Of a stretch of 64,000 nucleotides of DNA, positions 8,237 through 16,722 are shown piece by piece (within the stretch, counting starts at the first letter, position 1; every line of letters starts with the position of its first letter). The DNA is taken from contig NZ_OY782498.1 in assembly GCF_963677845.1 (NCBI RefSeq), forward strand, positions 2,859,518 to 2,923,517, read 5' to 3'. The notes under the pieces were generated by a model, which saw only the letters and a program-made list of their open reading frames with translations, had not been told where the DNA came from and made no database searches. Origin of the DNA: an uncultured Pseudodesulfovibrio sp. Its GTDB lineage: Bacteria > Desulfobacterota > Desulfovibrionia > Desulfovibrionales > Desulfovibrionaceae. The position numbers and the translations under genes were made by a program.

Positions 8237-9520
8237 ATGAAGCACATGCCTGCCAATAGAAACCACCACCCCCTTCGAGCCTTGCGCGCATGGGCTCTTT
8301 ACGACTGGGCCAACTCGGGATTCGCCGCATTGGTGCAAACCTTTGTGTTCGCGGCGTATTTCACCAAAGCCGTCGCAGAAAACGAAACTCTGGGCACAGC
8401 TCAATGGGGCAACATGATGGGTGTGGCAGGACTGATCATCGGCATTGGCGGGCCGATACTCGGCGCCGTGGCTGACCGTTCCGGCAGGCGTAAACCATGG
8501 CTCGGCCTATTTACCGGTGTTTGTATCACGGCCACATTTCTGCTCTGGTTCGTCCAGCCAAATGCTTCATACGTCTGGCTTGGTCTCCTTCTGGCCGGAA
8601 TCGGCACTATTGGTAGCGAATACGCCATGGTTTTCTACAACGCCATGCTCCCGGATCTGGCAGAACCCAAGGTCATCGGCCGCTGGTCCGGCTGGGGATG
8701 GGGGCTGGGATACGCAGGAGGTCTGATCCTGCTCATCATCGCACTCTATGGATTCGTACAACCGCCGGGCTGGTTCGGCGTCCCTCGCGAAGGAGCCATG
8801 CACATCCGGGCAGTCATGCCACTGACAGCACTTTGGTATCTAATATTCTGCCTACCGCTCTTTCTCTATTCCCCAGACACGCCATCCACAGACGTCCCGC
8901 TCAAACGGGCGATAACAGAAGCCGTTTCCCAATTACGCGACTCCATCAAACATGTCCGCGACTACCGAGGCATCGCCATCTTCCTGCTGGCCCGCATGTT
9001 CTATAATGACGGCCTGACCACCATGTTCGCCTTTGGCGGCATCTATGCGGCGGCGACATTCGGCATGTCCGCGTCCGAAGTCATTCTCTTTGGCATTGGA
9101 CTCAACGTGACCGCAGGCGTAGGGGCAGCGTCTTTCGCATGGCTTGATGACTGGCTCGGACCACGCAAGACGATTCTTTTCTCCCTGATCGGACTGGTAA
9201 TTCCGGGGGCTGCCATTCTGTTCGTCACAGACAAAACCCTGTTCTGGATTTTCGGGCTGGCCATTGGTATATTCGTGGGACCAGTGCAGGCATCAAGCCG
9301 GTCCTATCTGGCCCACGCGGCTCCCGCCAAACTGCGCACCGAGATGTTCGGCCTGCTCGCACTCTCCGGCAAACTGACATCATTCATCGGGCCGTTTCTG
9401 GTAGGCTGGCTGACCCTCGCCTCCAGCAATCAACGTGTGGGCATGGGGGCTGTCATCGGACTGTTTGTCCTTGGCCTGATCGGCATGCTGTTTGTGCCTC
9501 CCGTGAAAAACACAAAATGA
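8237..9520 (+). CDS. MFS transporter, UMF1/Atg22-like
   Basis: 427 aa integral inner-membrane protein with about 12 hydrophobic segments. The N-terminal ALYDWANSGFAALVQTFVF is the hallmark of the UMF1 (Atg22-related) branch of the major facilitator superfamily. GAVADRSGRRKPWLG is the conserved loop 2-3 motif and GWGWGLGYAGGL is typical in TM5. The substrate of bacterial UMF1 members is unknown; the yeast homologue exports amino acids from the vacuole. It starts 48 bp after cbiET and ends 10 bp before the AMMECR1 gene, so these three may be co-transcribed. A vitamin-related substrate would be speculation. Confidence 0.88.
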   Translation: MKHMPANRNHHPLRALRAWALYDWANSGFAALVQTFVFAAYFTKAVAENETLGTAQWGNMMGVAGLIIGIGGPILGAVADRSGRRKPWLGLFTGVCITATFLLWFVQPNASYVWLGLLLAGIGTIGSEYAMVFYNAMLPDLAEPKVIGRWSGWGWGLGYAGGLILLIIALYGFVQPPGWFGVPREGAMHIRAVMPLTALWYLIFCLPLFLYSPDTPSTDVPLKRAITEAVSQLRDSIKHVRDYRGIAIFLLARMFYNDGLTTMFAFGGIYAAATFGMSASEVILFGIGLNVTAGVGAASFAWLDDWLGPRKTILFSLIGLVIPGAAILFVTDKTLFWIFGLAIGIFVGPVQASSRSYLAHAAPAKLRTEMFGLLALSGKLTSFIGPFLVGWLTLASSNQRVGMGAVIGLFVLGLIGMLFVPPVKNTK

Positions 9521-9530
9521 GGGGAATGCC

Positions 9531-10088
9531 ATGTCCAACTTTCGTTTTGAACTGACAGAAGAAGAAAAAAGATATCTCAAGGAACTTGTTGTTCAGTCCA
9601 TTTCTTCCGGCCTCAACCCGAATAGAAAAACCGACGGTCCGGCAGAACCGCCAACCGACACCCTCAAAGAGCAACTGGGAGCCTTTGTCACGCTCAAGCT
9701 TGGTGGTCAACTACGCGGATGCATCGGCAATGTTCAAGGCAGCGGGGAACTGTATCGCACCGTCTGGAGCATGGCCCATAGCGCGGCCTTTGAAGACCCT
9801 CGATTTCCACCAGTAACCGACCATGATTTTGAAGCGCTCGATTATGAAATATCCATCCTGAGCCCCGTCGAAATTTGTCCGAACCCTGAGTTGGTGGAAG
9901 TTGGTCGACACGGACTGATCATGTCCAACGGAAGGCGATCCGGGTTGCTTTTACCTCAGGTTCCTGTGGAATGGGACTGGGATCGGGAAACATTCCTGTC
10001 TCAAACCTGTACCAAGGCTGGACTCCCTCAAAATTCATGGAAAGATGAAAATACTACAATTTTCTGGTTTGAAGCAGTCGTTTTCTAA
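9531..10088 (+). CDS. AMMECR1-domain protein (AmmeMemoRadiSam system protein A type)
   Basis: 185 aa single-domain protein. The AMMECR1 hallmark LRGCIG appears as GGQLRGCIGNVQGSGELYRT, followed by SAAFEDPRFPPVT, LDYEISILSPVE and the VGRHGLIMSNGRRSGLLLPQVPVEWDWD segment (split here: GRHGL, SGLLLPQV, EWDWDRETFLSQTC). AMMECR1 proteins often occur with a Memo-like protein and a radical SAM enzyme, in a system predicted to modify an unknown target. Neither partner is adjacent here. It lies 10 bp downstream of the MFS gene. The molecular function is not established. Confidence 0.92.
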   Translation: MSNFRFELTEEEKRYLKELVVQSISSGLNPNRKTDGPAEPPTDTLKEQLGAFVTLKLGGQLRGCIGNVQGSGELYRTVWSMAHSAAFEDPRFPPVTDHDFEALDYEISILSPVEICPNPELVEVGRHGLIMSNGRRSGLLLPQVPVEWDWDRETFLSQTCTKAGLPQNSWKDENTTIFWFEAVVF

Positions 10089-10263
10089 ACAGGTTCAATC
10101 GATTCTTTCTTGATTGACACACCGAGTATTGTCCGCAAACGGGACTTTCTCCTATCGACATGTTAGAATCATATCGGATATATTTTTTTTATTGTGCGGA
10201 ATATCCTATCCAAAGAACGGGATGTCCTCCTTTTTCCACTCCAAAAGCAGGTAAAATCGTATC

Positions 10264-10962
10264 ATGTCCAAAAAGATCATCACCCCAGAGAAAAGCACCC
10301 TTGCGCCAGCAGACGCCAAGGTCGTGGTTATTCCCGGTGTTAAGATGAGCATTTCTTTGGGCAAAGAAGTTGTGATTCGAATCCCTGGAACTGAGCAGTC
10401 ATATCGCGGCAAGATTGTAGGCTTCGATCCTTACGAATATGTCATCGCCAACGTCCGCCTGCCCTCTCGCATACGCCAGGAACTCGCTCTCGGCGGTCAG
10501 ATTGTGCTGAAATACATCCACAAAGGCACTGTCTACGGCTTCAAAACGACAGTGCATAATGCCATCACTTCGCCAACATCCCTCATCTTCTTCGACTACC
10601 CCAGCACCATCGAAAAGATCGAACTACGACGAAAAGAGCGCACCAAATGCAGCATCGACGGGGCATTACATTCTTCAGACGGAGCGCATGATTGTCTGGT
10701 CGTCAACGTCAGTGAAACCGGATGCAAGATTTCAGCTCGGGCCGGGAGTCGTGATACGATATCCGCAACACAGGTGGACGACACCTTGTTCGTTGTCATG
10801 AATCTCGGAGCAGATGGAACGCTCAAATTGCCCATTGTCGTGCGAAACATGAAACGGGAAAAGGGCATTCTTACTGTTGGCGCCATGTTCCTGGATATCA
10901 CCAAAGAAGAAGAGCGACGCATAGTAAAATACTTAGCCAGAGTTCAAAGACACACTCGCTAA
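10264..10962 (+). CDS. PilZ-domain c-di-GMP receptor (YcgR/flagellar-brake-like architecture)
   Basis: 232 aa cytoplasmic protein. About residues 28-115 form a YcgR-N-like beta domain (SLGKEVVIRIPGTEQSYRGKIVGFDP split as SLGKEVVIR and YRGKIVGFDPYEYVIA). About residues 120-228 are a PilZ domain with the c-di-GMP motifs RRKER (122-126) and NVSETG (148-153), matching RxxxR and (D/N)xSxxG, so ligand binding is likely intact. Homologues lower flagellar motor output or act on other targets when c-di-GMP rises. It precedes an HD-GYP gene by 14 bp, an obvious receptor/hydrolase pairing. The 175 bp upstream contain an AT-rich stretch that may hold the promoter. Confidence 0.9.
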   Translation: MSKKIITPEKSTLAPADAKVVVIPGVKMSISLGKEVVIRIPGTEQSYRGKIVGFDPYEYVIANVRLPSRIRQELALGGQIVLKYIHKGTVYGFKTTVHNAITSPTSLIFFDYPSTIEKIELRRKERTKCSIDGALHSSDGAHDCLVVNVSETGCKISARAGSRDTISATQVDDTLFVVMNLGADGTLKLPIVVRNMKREKGILTVGAMFLDITKEEERRIVKYLARVQRHTR

Positions 10963-10976
10963 CCCCATAGAAAACC

Positions 10977-12182
10977 ATGATAAAGAAAATTTCAATCGAC
11001 GAACTGAAACAGGGAATGGAAGTTGTGGAACTTTCCTCGGAAATGTGGAAGCACCTGCCCTACCTGTATGCTGACCCGGGAATCATTTCATCCGTGGAAG
11101 AAATCGCTCGAATCAAGGCTGATGGGTATCAACAGGTTTTCGTCAAGACCGAGAACACCGATGGTCAGTCTGACGAGGAACGACTCGACCTCCTTATCCG
11201 CCAGCGCGAAGAAACACCGCTGAACACACCACGCACACCCTTCTCAGAGGCCATCAAAGCTGCCAGCGTCACCTATGAAAGTGCCATGACCTATGCCATG
11301 CAAATCGTCAACGACGCCAAGTTAGGCCGAAAAATCGACTATGATACAGCCGTGGAAACGGCCAGTACCATTGTGGATTCAGCCGTCAGCAACCCGGACA
11401 CATTGGTCTGTCTGTCAAAACTGTCTTCCTTTGACAATTACACATACACCCACTGCATAAACGTAGCCGCCATCGCCGTGGTCTTCGGGGAATTCATCGG
11501 TATGTCCCACGACGACCTCATCCTCCTCGGCACTGCGGGCATGATGCATGATTTAGGCAAGACGACTGTTCCGAGCCGAATCGTCAACAAGCCCGGTAGA
11601 CTTACCAAATTCGAATTTGAAGAAATGAAACGGCACCCTGTATACGGGCGTACCATTCTCAGCAAAAACAGGACAATTCCACCCAAGGTCCTCGCTGCGG
11701 TTCGAGCCCATCATGAAAAATACAATGGCACAGGATACCCAGACGGACTAACACGCAAAGACATTCCGGCTTTTGCCCGCATTCTGTGTCTGGCCGACAT
11801 ATACGATGCTTTGACCAGCGACCGATGTTATAAAGACGCCATCCTGCCCAACAAGGCCTTGGGAATCATGTATGGGATGCGAGATCAGGATTTCGACCCC
11901 ACGGAAATACAATTGTTCATCAAATGTCTGGGGATATTCCCTTCTGGAAGCTTCGTTCGACTGAATACCGGTAACTATGCGCTGGTTTTCGAATCCAATG
12001 CACAACAACCGCTATATCCCAAAATCAAGGTCGTCATGGACAAACAGATGCGCCCCATAAAAACCCAAGATATTGATCTCTCGGCCCAAAATCCTACAGC
12101 CCCTGACTCCGTGGAAATCATGGAATGCGCCGACCCCTCGGATTATCGTCAAAATCTCATGGAATTCATGTTGCCTCAATGA
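10977..12182 (+). CDS. HD-GYP c-di-GMP phosphodiesterase with N-terminal DUF3391
   Basis: 401 aa, no membrane segment. Residues 1 to about 80 resemble DUF3391 (IKKISIDELKQGM, then PGIISSVEEIARIKADG). The HD-GYP domain (about 140-330) has HD at 191-192 in MMHDLGK, preceded by YTHCINVA and followed by RHPVYGRTIL and HHEKYNGTGYP (245-255). LADIYDALTSDRCYK closes it. All metal-ligand and GYP residues are present, so hydrolysis of c-di-GMP to pGpG or GMP is expected. The C-terminal 70 residues are unassigned. Its 14 bp spacing from the PilZ gene implies co-expression of a receptor and the enzyme that lowers its ligand. Confidence 0.93.
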   Translation: MIKKISIDELKQGMEVVELSSEMWKHLPYLYADPGIISSVEEIARIKADGYQQVFVKTENTDGQSDEERLDLLIRQREETPLNTPRTPFSEAIKAASVTYESAMTYAMQIVNDAKLGRKIDYDTAVETASTIVDSAVSNPDTLVCLSKLSSFDNYTYTHCINVAAIAVVFGEFIGMSHDDLILLGTAGMMHDLGKTTVPSRIVNKPGRLTKFEFEEMKRHPVYGRTILSKNRTIPPKVLAAVRAHHEKYNGTGYPDGLTRKDIPAFARILCLADIYDALTSDRCYKDAILPNKALGIMYGMRDQDFDPTEIQLFIKCLGIFPSGSFVRLNTGNYALVFESNAQQPLYPKIKVVMDKQMRPIKTQDIDLSAQNPTAPDSVEIMECADPSDYRQNLMEFMLPQ

Positions 12183-12238
12183 TACTGATAAGACGATATG
12201 TACGCACAGACTGACATCTACTTCTTCCAGGAAATATC

Positions 12239-12691
12239 ATGATAGATACTCAAGTATGGGTCATCATACTTAGCCTGACCTTTCTGCTCTATGCCCTCAA
12301 ATGGTTCATCAATCGCAAACGAAGAGTCAAGGTCTACCGCATTAGCCCTCAGTCGCTCCAACGGTCCAAGGAAGTGCTGATGGCCGTCCTTCCTCTGATT
12401 GAGGATGAAAATGATTTCCCACTTGATCGATCAAAAATCCCCTATTCCAAGGAAGACATAAAAAGTGCGGCCAAAATTTTGGCCTATTATTTCTGGAGAA
12501 AAAAACGCCACGACGAATTGCAACGCATCAAGAACTGCTTTGTCTCAATTTCCCGATTTCAGGATTCCAATCAAGACCTTGAAACCCAGGAACGAACAGC
12601 TGCCAGAGAAAGAAAACAACTGAAGCGTGAGTTGGACTTTTACATGACCCACTCTCCCTTCAACGCTACCAAAACTCGAAAACAGCCCTGA
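12239..12691 (+). CDS. Small single-pass membrane protein of unknown function
   Basis: 150 aa. One N-terminal hydrophobic segment (about residues 5-23, VWVIILSLTFLLYALKWF) is followed by a strongly basic stop-transfer stretch (NRKRRVKVYR), which predicts an Nout-Cin topology. The cytoplasmic part is Lys/Arg-rich and helical, ending in a predicted coiled coil (RTAARERKQLKRELDFYM). I recognise no domain. It follows the HD-GYP gene by 56 bp and may belong to the PilZ/HD-GYP transcript, which would make it a candidate membrane partner. It ends one base before the convergent Cys-rich gene. Confidence 0.65.
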   Translation: MIDTQVWVIILSLTFLLYALKWFINRKRRVKVYRISPQSLQRSKEVLMAVLPLIEDENDFPLDRSKIPYSKEDIKSAAKILAYYFWRKKRHDELQRIKNCFVSISRFQDSNQDLETQERTAARERKQLKRELDFYMTHSPFNATKTRKQP

Positions 12692-12964
12692 TCATTCTTC
12701 TGTAGAACATTCGCCCCGAATCTCAACAAATCGCTCTTTCAACTTACCCACGATATAATCGTAACCTTCATACGTGTGCGGAATCAGACAGGTCGTGCAA
12801 TCCTTTACGCCGGTTTCAGTCCGCCGATAATTACCACCACATTCCTCAAAAAAATACAGAGGGCAATAGCAGAAAAGGCAATTGAATTTCTCCAGGTTAG
12901 TCGTCTTGTGACACGGGAAATATTTACATTCCGTGTTGTTGAAAAATCTATAGCTGTTTTTCAT
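12692..12964 (-). CDS. Cysteine-rich small-domain protein
   Basis: 90 aa from MKNSYRFFNNTECKYFPCHK (ATG at 12964; an ATG at 12991 would add nine residues, and neither start has a clear ribosome site). Eight cysteines lie in the pattern C-x4-C, C-x2-C-x-C, C and C-x2-C: ECKYFPCHK, FNCLFCYCPLYF, EECGG and CTTCLIPH. This matches the cysteine-rich small domain (PF04071 type), which probably binds metal. The domain is sometimes joined to or near cobinamide/cobalamin salvage and cobalt genes, which would fit an organism rich in cob genes, but no cob gene is adjacent here. Its stop abuts the convergent upstream gene. Confidence 0.75.
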   Translation of the reverse strand: MKNSYRFFNNTECKYFPCHKTTNLEKFNCLFCYCPLYFFEECGGNYRRTETGVKDCTTCLIPHTYEGYDYIVGKLKERFVEIRGECSTEE

Positions 12965-13195
12965 GACATTACATCCGATAAAGTTTTGCATCCATAAGGG
13001 GAGACAAACAATATATGCTCAGGGAGGGTTCACCGCAAGCGCCTCTGAATCTCAAATTCTATACAAACACGTAATCAGCGACTGAAAACATCAGTCTTCC
13101 TCTACAACCACTATTATAATCCTCATCCTTTCACATTTCCGTTAAATAACGAGAATGGAGATAATTCCTATTAAATATCAGCCGAGGAGAGGACG

Positions 13196-14485
13196 ATGCG
13201 GAAAGCAAATGTTTTATTTATCAGTATGACATTCTTTGCCATGCTATTAATCGGCTGCACTGGCGGAGAACCGGTCTTCGATGTAAAAAAAATTACGTCA
13301 CAGCCCAAGAATTTCGTTGGTTCGGAAACCTGCAAAACATGCCACCTTGAACACTACGATTCATGGAAGGTTACCAATCACAGTCGAATGGCTCAGGACG
13401 TCACAGTCAACGCAGACGCCTTTATCGTGGATATCAATCTGGATAATATCAAAGCAGACTTCAAGTTGCTCGAAGACAAGGGCAAACTCAAACTGCCTCT
13501 GAATGACATTTACTTCCCAAAAAAAGAAGACATCAAATACACTATCGGCAACGAATGGAAGCAACGCTATATCATCGAAGAAAATGGCATTCTCTATATT
13601 TCACCCATCCAGTTCAACACTGAAACTGGACGCTGGGTCAATTACCATGAAAATGACTGGAAAAAACGCCCTTGGCTGCTTAAGTGTGGTGGCTGCCATA
13701 CCACCGGCACCAAACTCGATCTTGATAACCCGGCCAACAGCACTTTCACCGAACCGGGTGTTGGCTGTGAAGCCTGCCACGGGGCCGGTTCCTGGCATGT
13801 GGCACTACCAAAGACCGCCCTCTTCGAAAAACGCGAGACCATTCTCAATCCGGCCAAGATGCCTCGCGGAACTTCGGTACAAGTCTGTGGAAGCTGTCAC
13901 AACCGAGGAAAATCCACCATGGCCAAAGGCTCAAGCTGGCCCGTTGGTTACACTCCCGGAAAAGCTCTGGAGCCATATTATACATCCACATCATACGCTG
14001 CGGGCGACAAGAAACACATGTACCCCAACGAATTTTCCAAAGGCCATCACCAGCAATACATCGATTGGCTCAAGTCGGAACACCGGCGTGAAGGTGTGAC
14101 TTGCACATCCTGCCACTCCGTACACCAACTCGGTATGCCCACAACCCGCTTCCAGACCAAAGCCGCAGGATCGGCTTCCTGTTTGGGCTGTCATAAACAA
14201 CAAAACAGTAACATGGCACACGCCATCCACTCATTCGCCAACTGTGTGGGATGTCATATGCCTCGTATCGCCAAAAGTGCAGAATCCAGCGATATTCACA
14301 GCCACGTCTTCAAGACGTTGCTCCCGTCAGGAACTCTGGAAAATCCAGAAATCCCTAACTCCTGTCAGAATTGTCACCGCCACAAGGATGCCAATCTGGC
14401 CGAACTGCAAAAGCAATTTGAATTGCTGGCTTCAATGCCCAAACCCGAGGGCAAGGTTGTGGAGTCTGTGAACGCCTACAAGTAG
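13196..14485 (+). CDS. Octahaem cytochrome c lipoprotein
   Basis: 429 aa. The signal peptide ends at lipobox LLIG-C21, so the protein is exported and lipid-anchored. Eight CxxCH haem motifs begin at residues 46, 164, 191, 231, 303, 329, 350 and 390. The first lies in GSETCKTCHLEHYDSW, typical of cytochrome c554/doubled-CXXCH proteins. The 113-residue gap between haems 1 and 2 contains IYFPKKEDIKYTIGNEWKQR, shared by multihaem proteins of this kind. It likely accepts electrons from the cytochrome b and trihaem protein encoded 9 bp downstream. The terminal acceptor is unknown; it could be a reductase itself or a relay. Confidence 0.9.
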   Translation: MRKANVLFISMTFFAMLLIGCTGGEPVFDVKKITSQPKNFVGSETCKTCHLEHYDSWKVTNHSRMAQDVTVNADAFIVDINLDNIKADFKLLEDKGKLKLPLNDIYFPKKEDIKYTIGNEWKQRYIIEENGILYISPIQFNTETGRWVNYHENDWKKRPWLLKCGGCHTTGTKLDLDNPANSTFTEPGVGCEACHGAGSWHVALPKTALFEKRETILNPAKMPRGTSVQVCGSCHNRGKSTMAKGSSWPVGYTPGKALEPYYTSTSYAAGDKKHMYPNEFSKGHHQQYIDWLKSEHRREGVTCTSCHSVHQLGMPTTRFQTKAAGSASCLGCHKQQNSNMAHAIHSFANCVGCHMPRIAKSAESSDIHSHVFKTLLPSGTLENPEIPNSCQNCHRHKDANLAELQKQFELLASMPKPEGKVVESVNAYK

Positions 14486-14494
14486 GAGGCGATC

Positions 14495-15142
14495 ATGCAA
14501 CGGATAATCATAATCATAGTCCTGCTCCTTGTGGGAGGCGTTATGGCTTCACCCTGTATGGCTCAGGAAGAAGTCGCCGGTTCCAACCGGTATCTACTCA
14601 ACGAGATGAGCACGGGATATTACGAAGAATATGAAGTCATACCGGGACGAGACAGCCCATTCCTGCAATGGGATGAGCCACGGGACACCATCCGAACCGG
14701 CGGCAGGGGACGCTCTGCCACATATCAGTCAGATTCCCACGCAGGTGTGCCTAATTATTGGCGACACAGGTGCAGCTCATGCCACAAAAAAGAAGCGCAC
14801 AACAACCGGCATGTGACCAGAAACAACATCGCCTGCCGCCATTGTCATGGAGTTGAGCCCATAGCAGGTATCAACCACTACAACTCACCTATGAATCCCA
14901 TTCGCAGGCATGCCTATGTCTGCGCGAAGTGCCATCAGGGAGCAAGCGGTTCCTTTGCCATGTATCTTGTTCATGAACCAGCCCCTCTGCTTGCAGGTAC
15001 TGCGGAGAGTTTCCCTGTTCTGTACTGGATTACATGGATAATGGTAGCGATCGCTTTCTTCTCGTTTGCACTTTTCCTGCCACATACAGGCCTATGGATG
15101 CTCCGAGAACTGTTCACCAGAAAAAAAGGGGGTGACGAATGA
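14495..15142 (+). CDS. Membrane-anchored trihaem cytochrome c
   Basis: 215 aa. A cleavable-looking signal (MQRIIIIIVLLLVGGVMASP, then CMAQ) precedes a periplasmic domain with CSSCH (93-97), CRHCH (114-118) and CAKCH (143-147), followed by one C-terminal membrane segment (about 174-200) and a basic RKKGGDE tail. Extra histidines (HKKEAHNNRHVTRNN, INHY, RRHAY) could be distal haem ligands. This arrangement suits a link between a quinol-oxidising cytochrome b and a periplasmic electron acceptor. The TGA stop overlaps the ATG of the cytochrome b gene by four bases (ATGA), so translation is coupled. No specific family name is claimed. Confidence 0.87.
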   Translation: MQRIIIIIVLLLVGGVMASPCMAQEEVAGSNRYLLNEMSTGYYEEYEVIPGRDSPFLQWDEPRDTIRTGGRGRSATYQSDSHAGVPNYWRHRCSSCHKKEAHNNRHVTRNNIACRHCHGVEPIAGINHYNSPMNPIRRHAYVCAKCHQGASGSFAMYLVHEPAPLLAGTAESFPVLYWITWIMVAIAFFSFALFLPHTGLWMLRELFTRKKGGDE

Positions 15143-15939
15143 GACTAAAACGATTCACCCCTATCCAAAAGGCGTTTCACGCCATGTTGATGCTGTCATT
15201 TCTGGTGCAAGCCGTTACCGGCACTGCCAGAATGTATATTGAAACCAACTGGGGCATGACTTTGGCACACCCCTTTGGCGGCTATGAACGATGCTTGATC
15301 GTCCACAAATACGTCGGCCTGTTCATGCTCTTCCTCTTCGTATGCCATTTGGCGTATGTGTTGTTCATCGTCATGTCTAAAAAAGTCCACAGCGATGACG
15401 GCTTGTGGTTACAAAAAAAAGACGTACGAGAATTCTTCACCCACCTGCGCTGGATGTTCGGCGGCGAGGCACCTCGTTTCGAACGTTGGGGATATTGGGA
15501 GAAGTTCGACTACTGGGCCGTCTTCTGGGGTATGATAATCCTCGGCGTCACTGGCCTCATGCTCTACTTCCCCCTTGAGACCTCTCGCTACTTCAAAGGC
15601 TGGTCTCTCAATGTGGCCTTATGGGTACACCGCATCGAAGCCTGTCTAGCCATGTTGCATATCTTCGTCATCCACTTTGCCATCGCACATTTACGGCGGC
15701 ACAACTTCCCCATGGACCGAGCCATGTTCTGCGGAGACACAGACCTTGAATCTGCAAGCGAAGAACGCCCGGCATGGCTAGCACGTCTCAGGACAAACAA
15801 TGAGTTGGAAGAAAAGACCATCGACGACGACGCCTCCATCCGAGTGGTCGTTACATATGCGGTAGGCCTTGGCGCTGTTGTTCTCGGCCTCTCCCTCGTC
15901 ATAGGAGGGCTTATGAATGCCGGACTTGTCAATTGGTAG
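15139..15939 (+). CDS. Di-haem cytochrome b (FdnI/thiosulfate-reductase-gamma-like)
   Basis: 266 aa integral membrane protein. Hydrophobic segments lie near residues 14-33, 53-78, 125-146, 172-194 and 233-262. Histidines suited to b haem ligation occur in QKAFHAMLMLSFLVQAVTG, LIVHKYVGLFMLFLFVCH, WVHRIEACLAMLH and FVIHFAIAHLRRH. This resembles the prokaryotic cytochrome b561/FdnI group that exchanges electrons between menaquinone and periplasmic c haems. It is the third gene of the cytochrome module, overlapping the trihaem gene by four bases. With no catalytic molybdenum or nitrite-reductase subunit nearby, the physiological acceptor is unclear. Confidence 0.85.
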   Translation: MRLKRFTPIQKAFHAMLMLSFLVQAVTGTARMYIETNWGMTLAHPFGGYERCLIVHKYVGLFMLFLFVCHLAYVLFIVMSKKVHSDDGLWLQKKDVREFFTHLRWMFGGEAPRFERWGYWEKFDYWAVFWGMIILGVTGLMLYFPLETSRYFKGWSLNVALWVHRIEACLAMLHIFVIHFAIAHLRRHNFPMDRAMFCGDTDLESASEERPAWLARLRTNNELEEKTIDDDASIRVVVTYAVGLGAVVLGLSLVIGGLMNAGLVNW

Positions 15940-15947
15940 ACATTAAC

Positions 15948-15984
15948 AAGAAGGCCCGAAGCAAATGCTTCGGGCCTTCTTCGA
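15948..15984. terminator. Bidirectional terminator after the cytochrome module
   Basis: A 13 bp perfect stem (GAAGGCCCGAAGC with its complement, loop AAAT) lies between the cytochrome b gene and the convergent M15 peptidase gene. T content after the stem is modest on both sides. Confidence 0.75.
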
Positions 15985-15992
15985 CGTTACTC

Positions 15993-16658
15993 TCAGCGAT
16001 ACGATTCGATCCATTTCTCCAAGCTCGGTGGAACCTTTTGAAAGTGCATGTAATCGACCTTTTCTCCAGTCCAATCACCTCCCCATTCCCAGCCCTGTTT
16101 CTTGAAGGCCTTCACAACCGGCGAGTCTGGCAAAAGGGTTTCAGGATCTGAAGGATCATACGTCGCCCCCGGAGGAAGGATTAGATCGCCCTTAATGTAA
16201 GGATTCTTTCGAGGGTTGATATCAACAGCCAATCCAAAGGCATGCTTGGAGAGATGGCTGGAATCAGCGATTGGTCTCCACACATAGGCAGACGTGTTGT
16301 TTGTATCAGGAGACAACCCATATGGGCCTTTTTTCTGTATCAAAGGATGGGCGATAGGGAGTACGGATTCAACAGGAAAACGACTTCTCTTAATTTTTTC
16401 AAATATCAAACGGATGTCATCTTCAAGAGCCTTGTGGACAACAACCTGCCCCTGATGCACAACTCCGTCCGGGCCATAATATCGGACCGGGACCACAACA
16501 AGTCGCTCCTGAATGGATGTAATGACATCGGGAGGCTGATTCGTGTAAATGGCCTCATCACTGGAAAGACTGCTGTCAAAAACAACAGGAGCGCACCCAA
16601 AAAGCACAGCAAGACTGACGACCGGCAGCCATAGCCCTTTTATCAAAAATCGAAACAC
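15993..16658 (-). CDS. M15-family peptidase lipoprotein (L-Ala-D-Glu endopeptidase-like)
   Basis: 221 aa from a GTG at 16658 with AGGGGA eight bases upstream. The N-terminal signal ends in a lipobox (VLFGC). The zinc peptidase core has the SxHxxGxAxD motif as SKHAFGLAVDINPRKNPY and the closing WEWGGDW...DYMHFQ, supplying the His, Asp and His zinc ligands. M15C enzymes cut peptidoglycan stem peptides; a lipoprotein form would act on the cell wall from a membrane anchor. It is transcribed alone towards the terminator shared with the cytochrome module. Confidence 0.87.
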   Translation of the reverse strand: MFRFLIKGLWLPVVSLAVLFGCAPVVFDSSLSSDEAIYTNQPPDVITSIQERLVVVPVRYYGPDGVVHQGQVVVHKALEDDIRLIFEKIKRSRFPVESVLPIAHPLIQKKGPYGLSPDTNNTSAYVWRPIADSSHLSKHAFGLAVDINPRKNPYIKGDLILPPGATYDPSDPETLLPDSPVVKAFKKQGWEWGGDWTGEKVDYMHFQKVPPSLEKWIESYR

Positions 16659-16722
16659 TAAAATCCCCTTTACATGCAGAGGCTATTTTTGCCGTGCACG
16701 ATTCTGTTCATCGTCAAAAACA

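Noticed and set aside
12692-12991. Longer start (99 aa) of the Cys-rich protein
   Set aside because: Neither start has a clear ribosome site, but the shorter one begins directly at the conserved region; kept as an alternative only.
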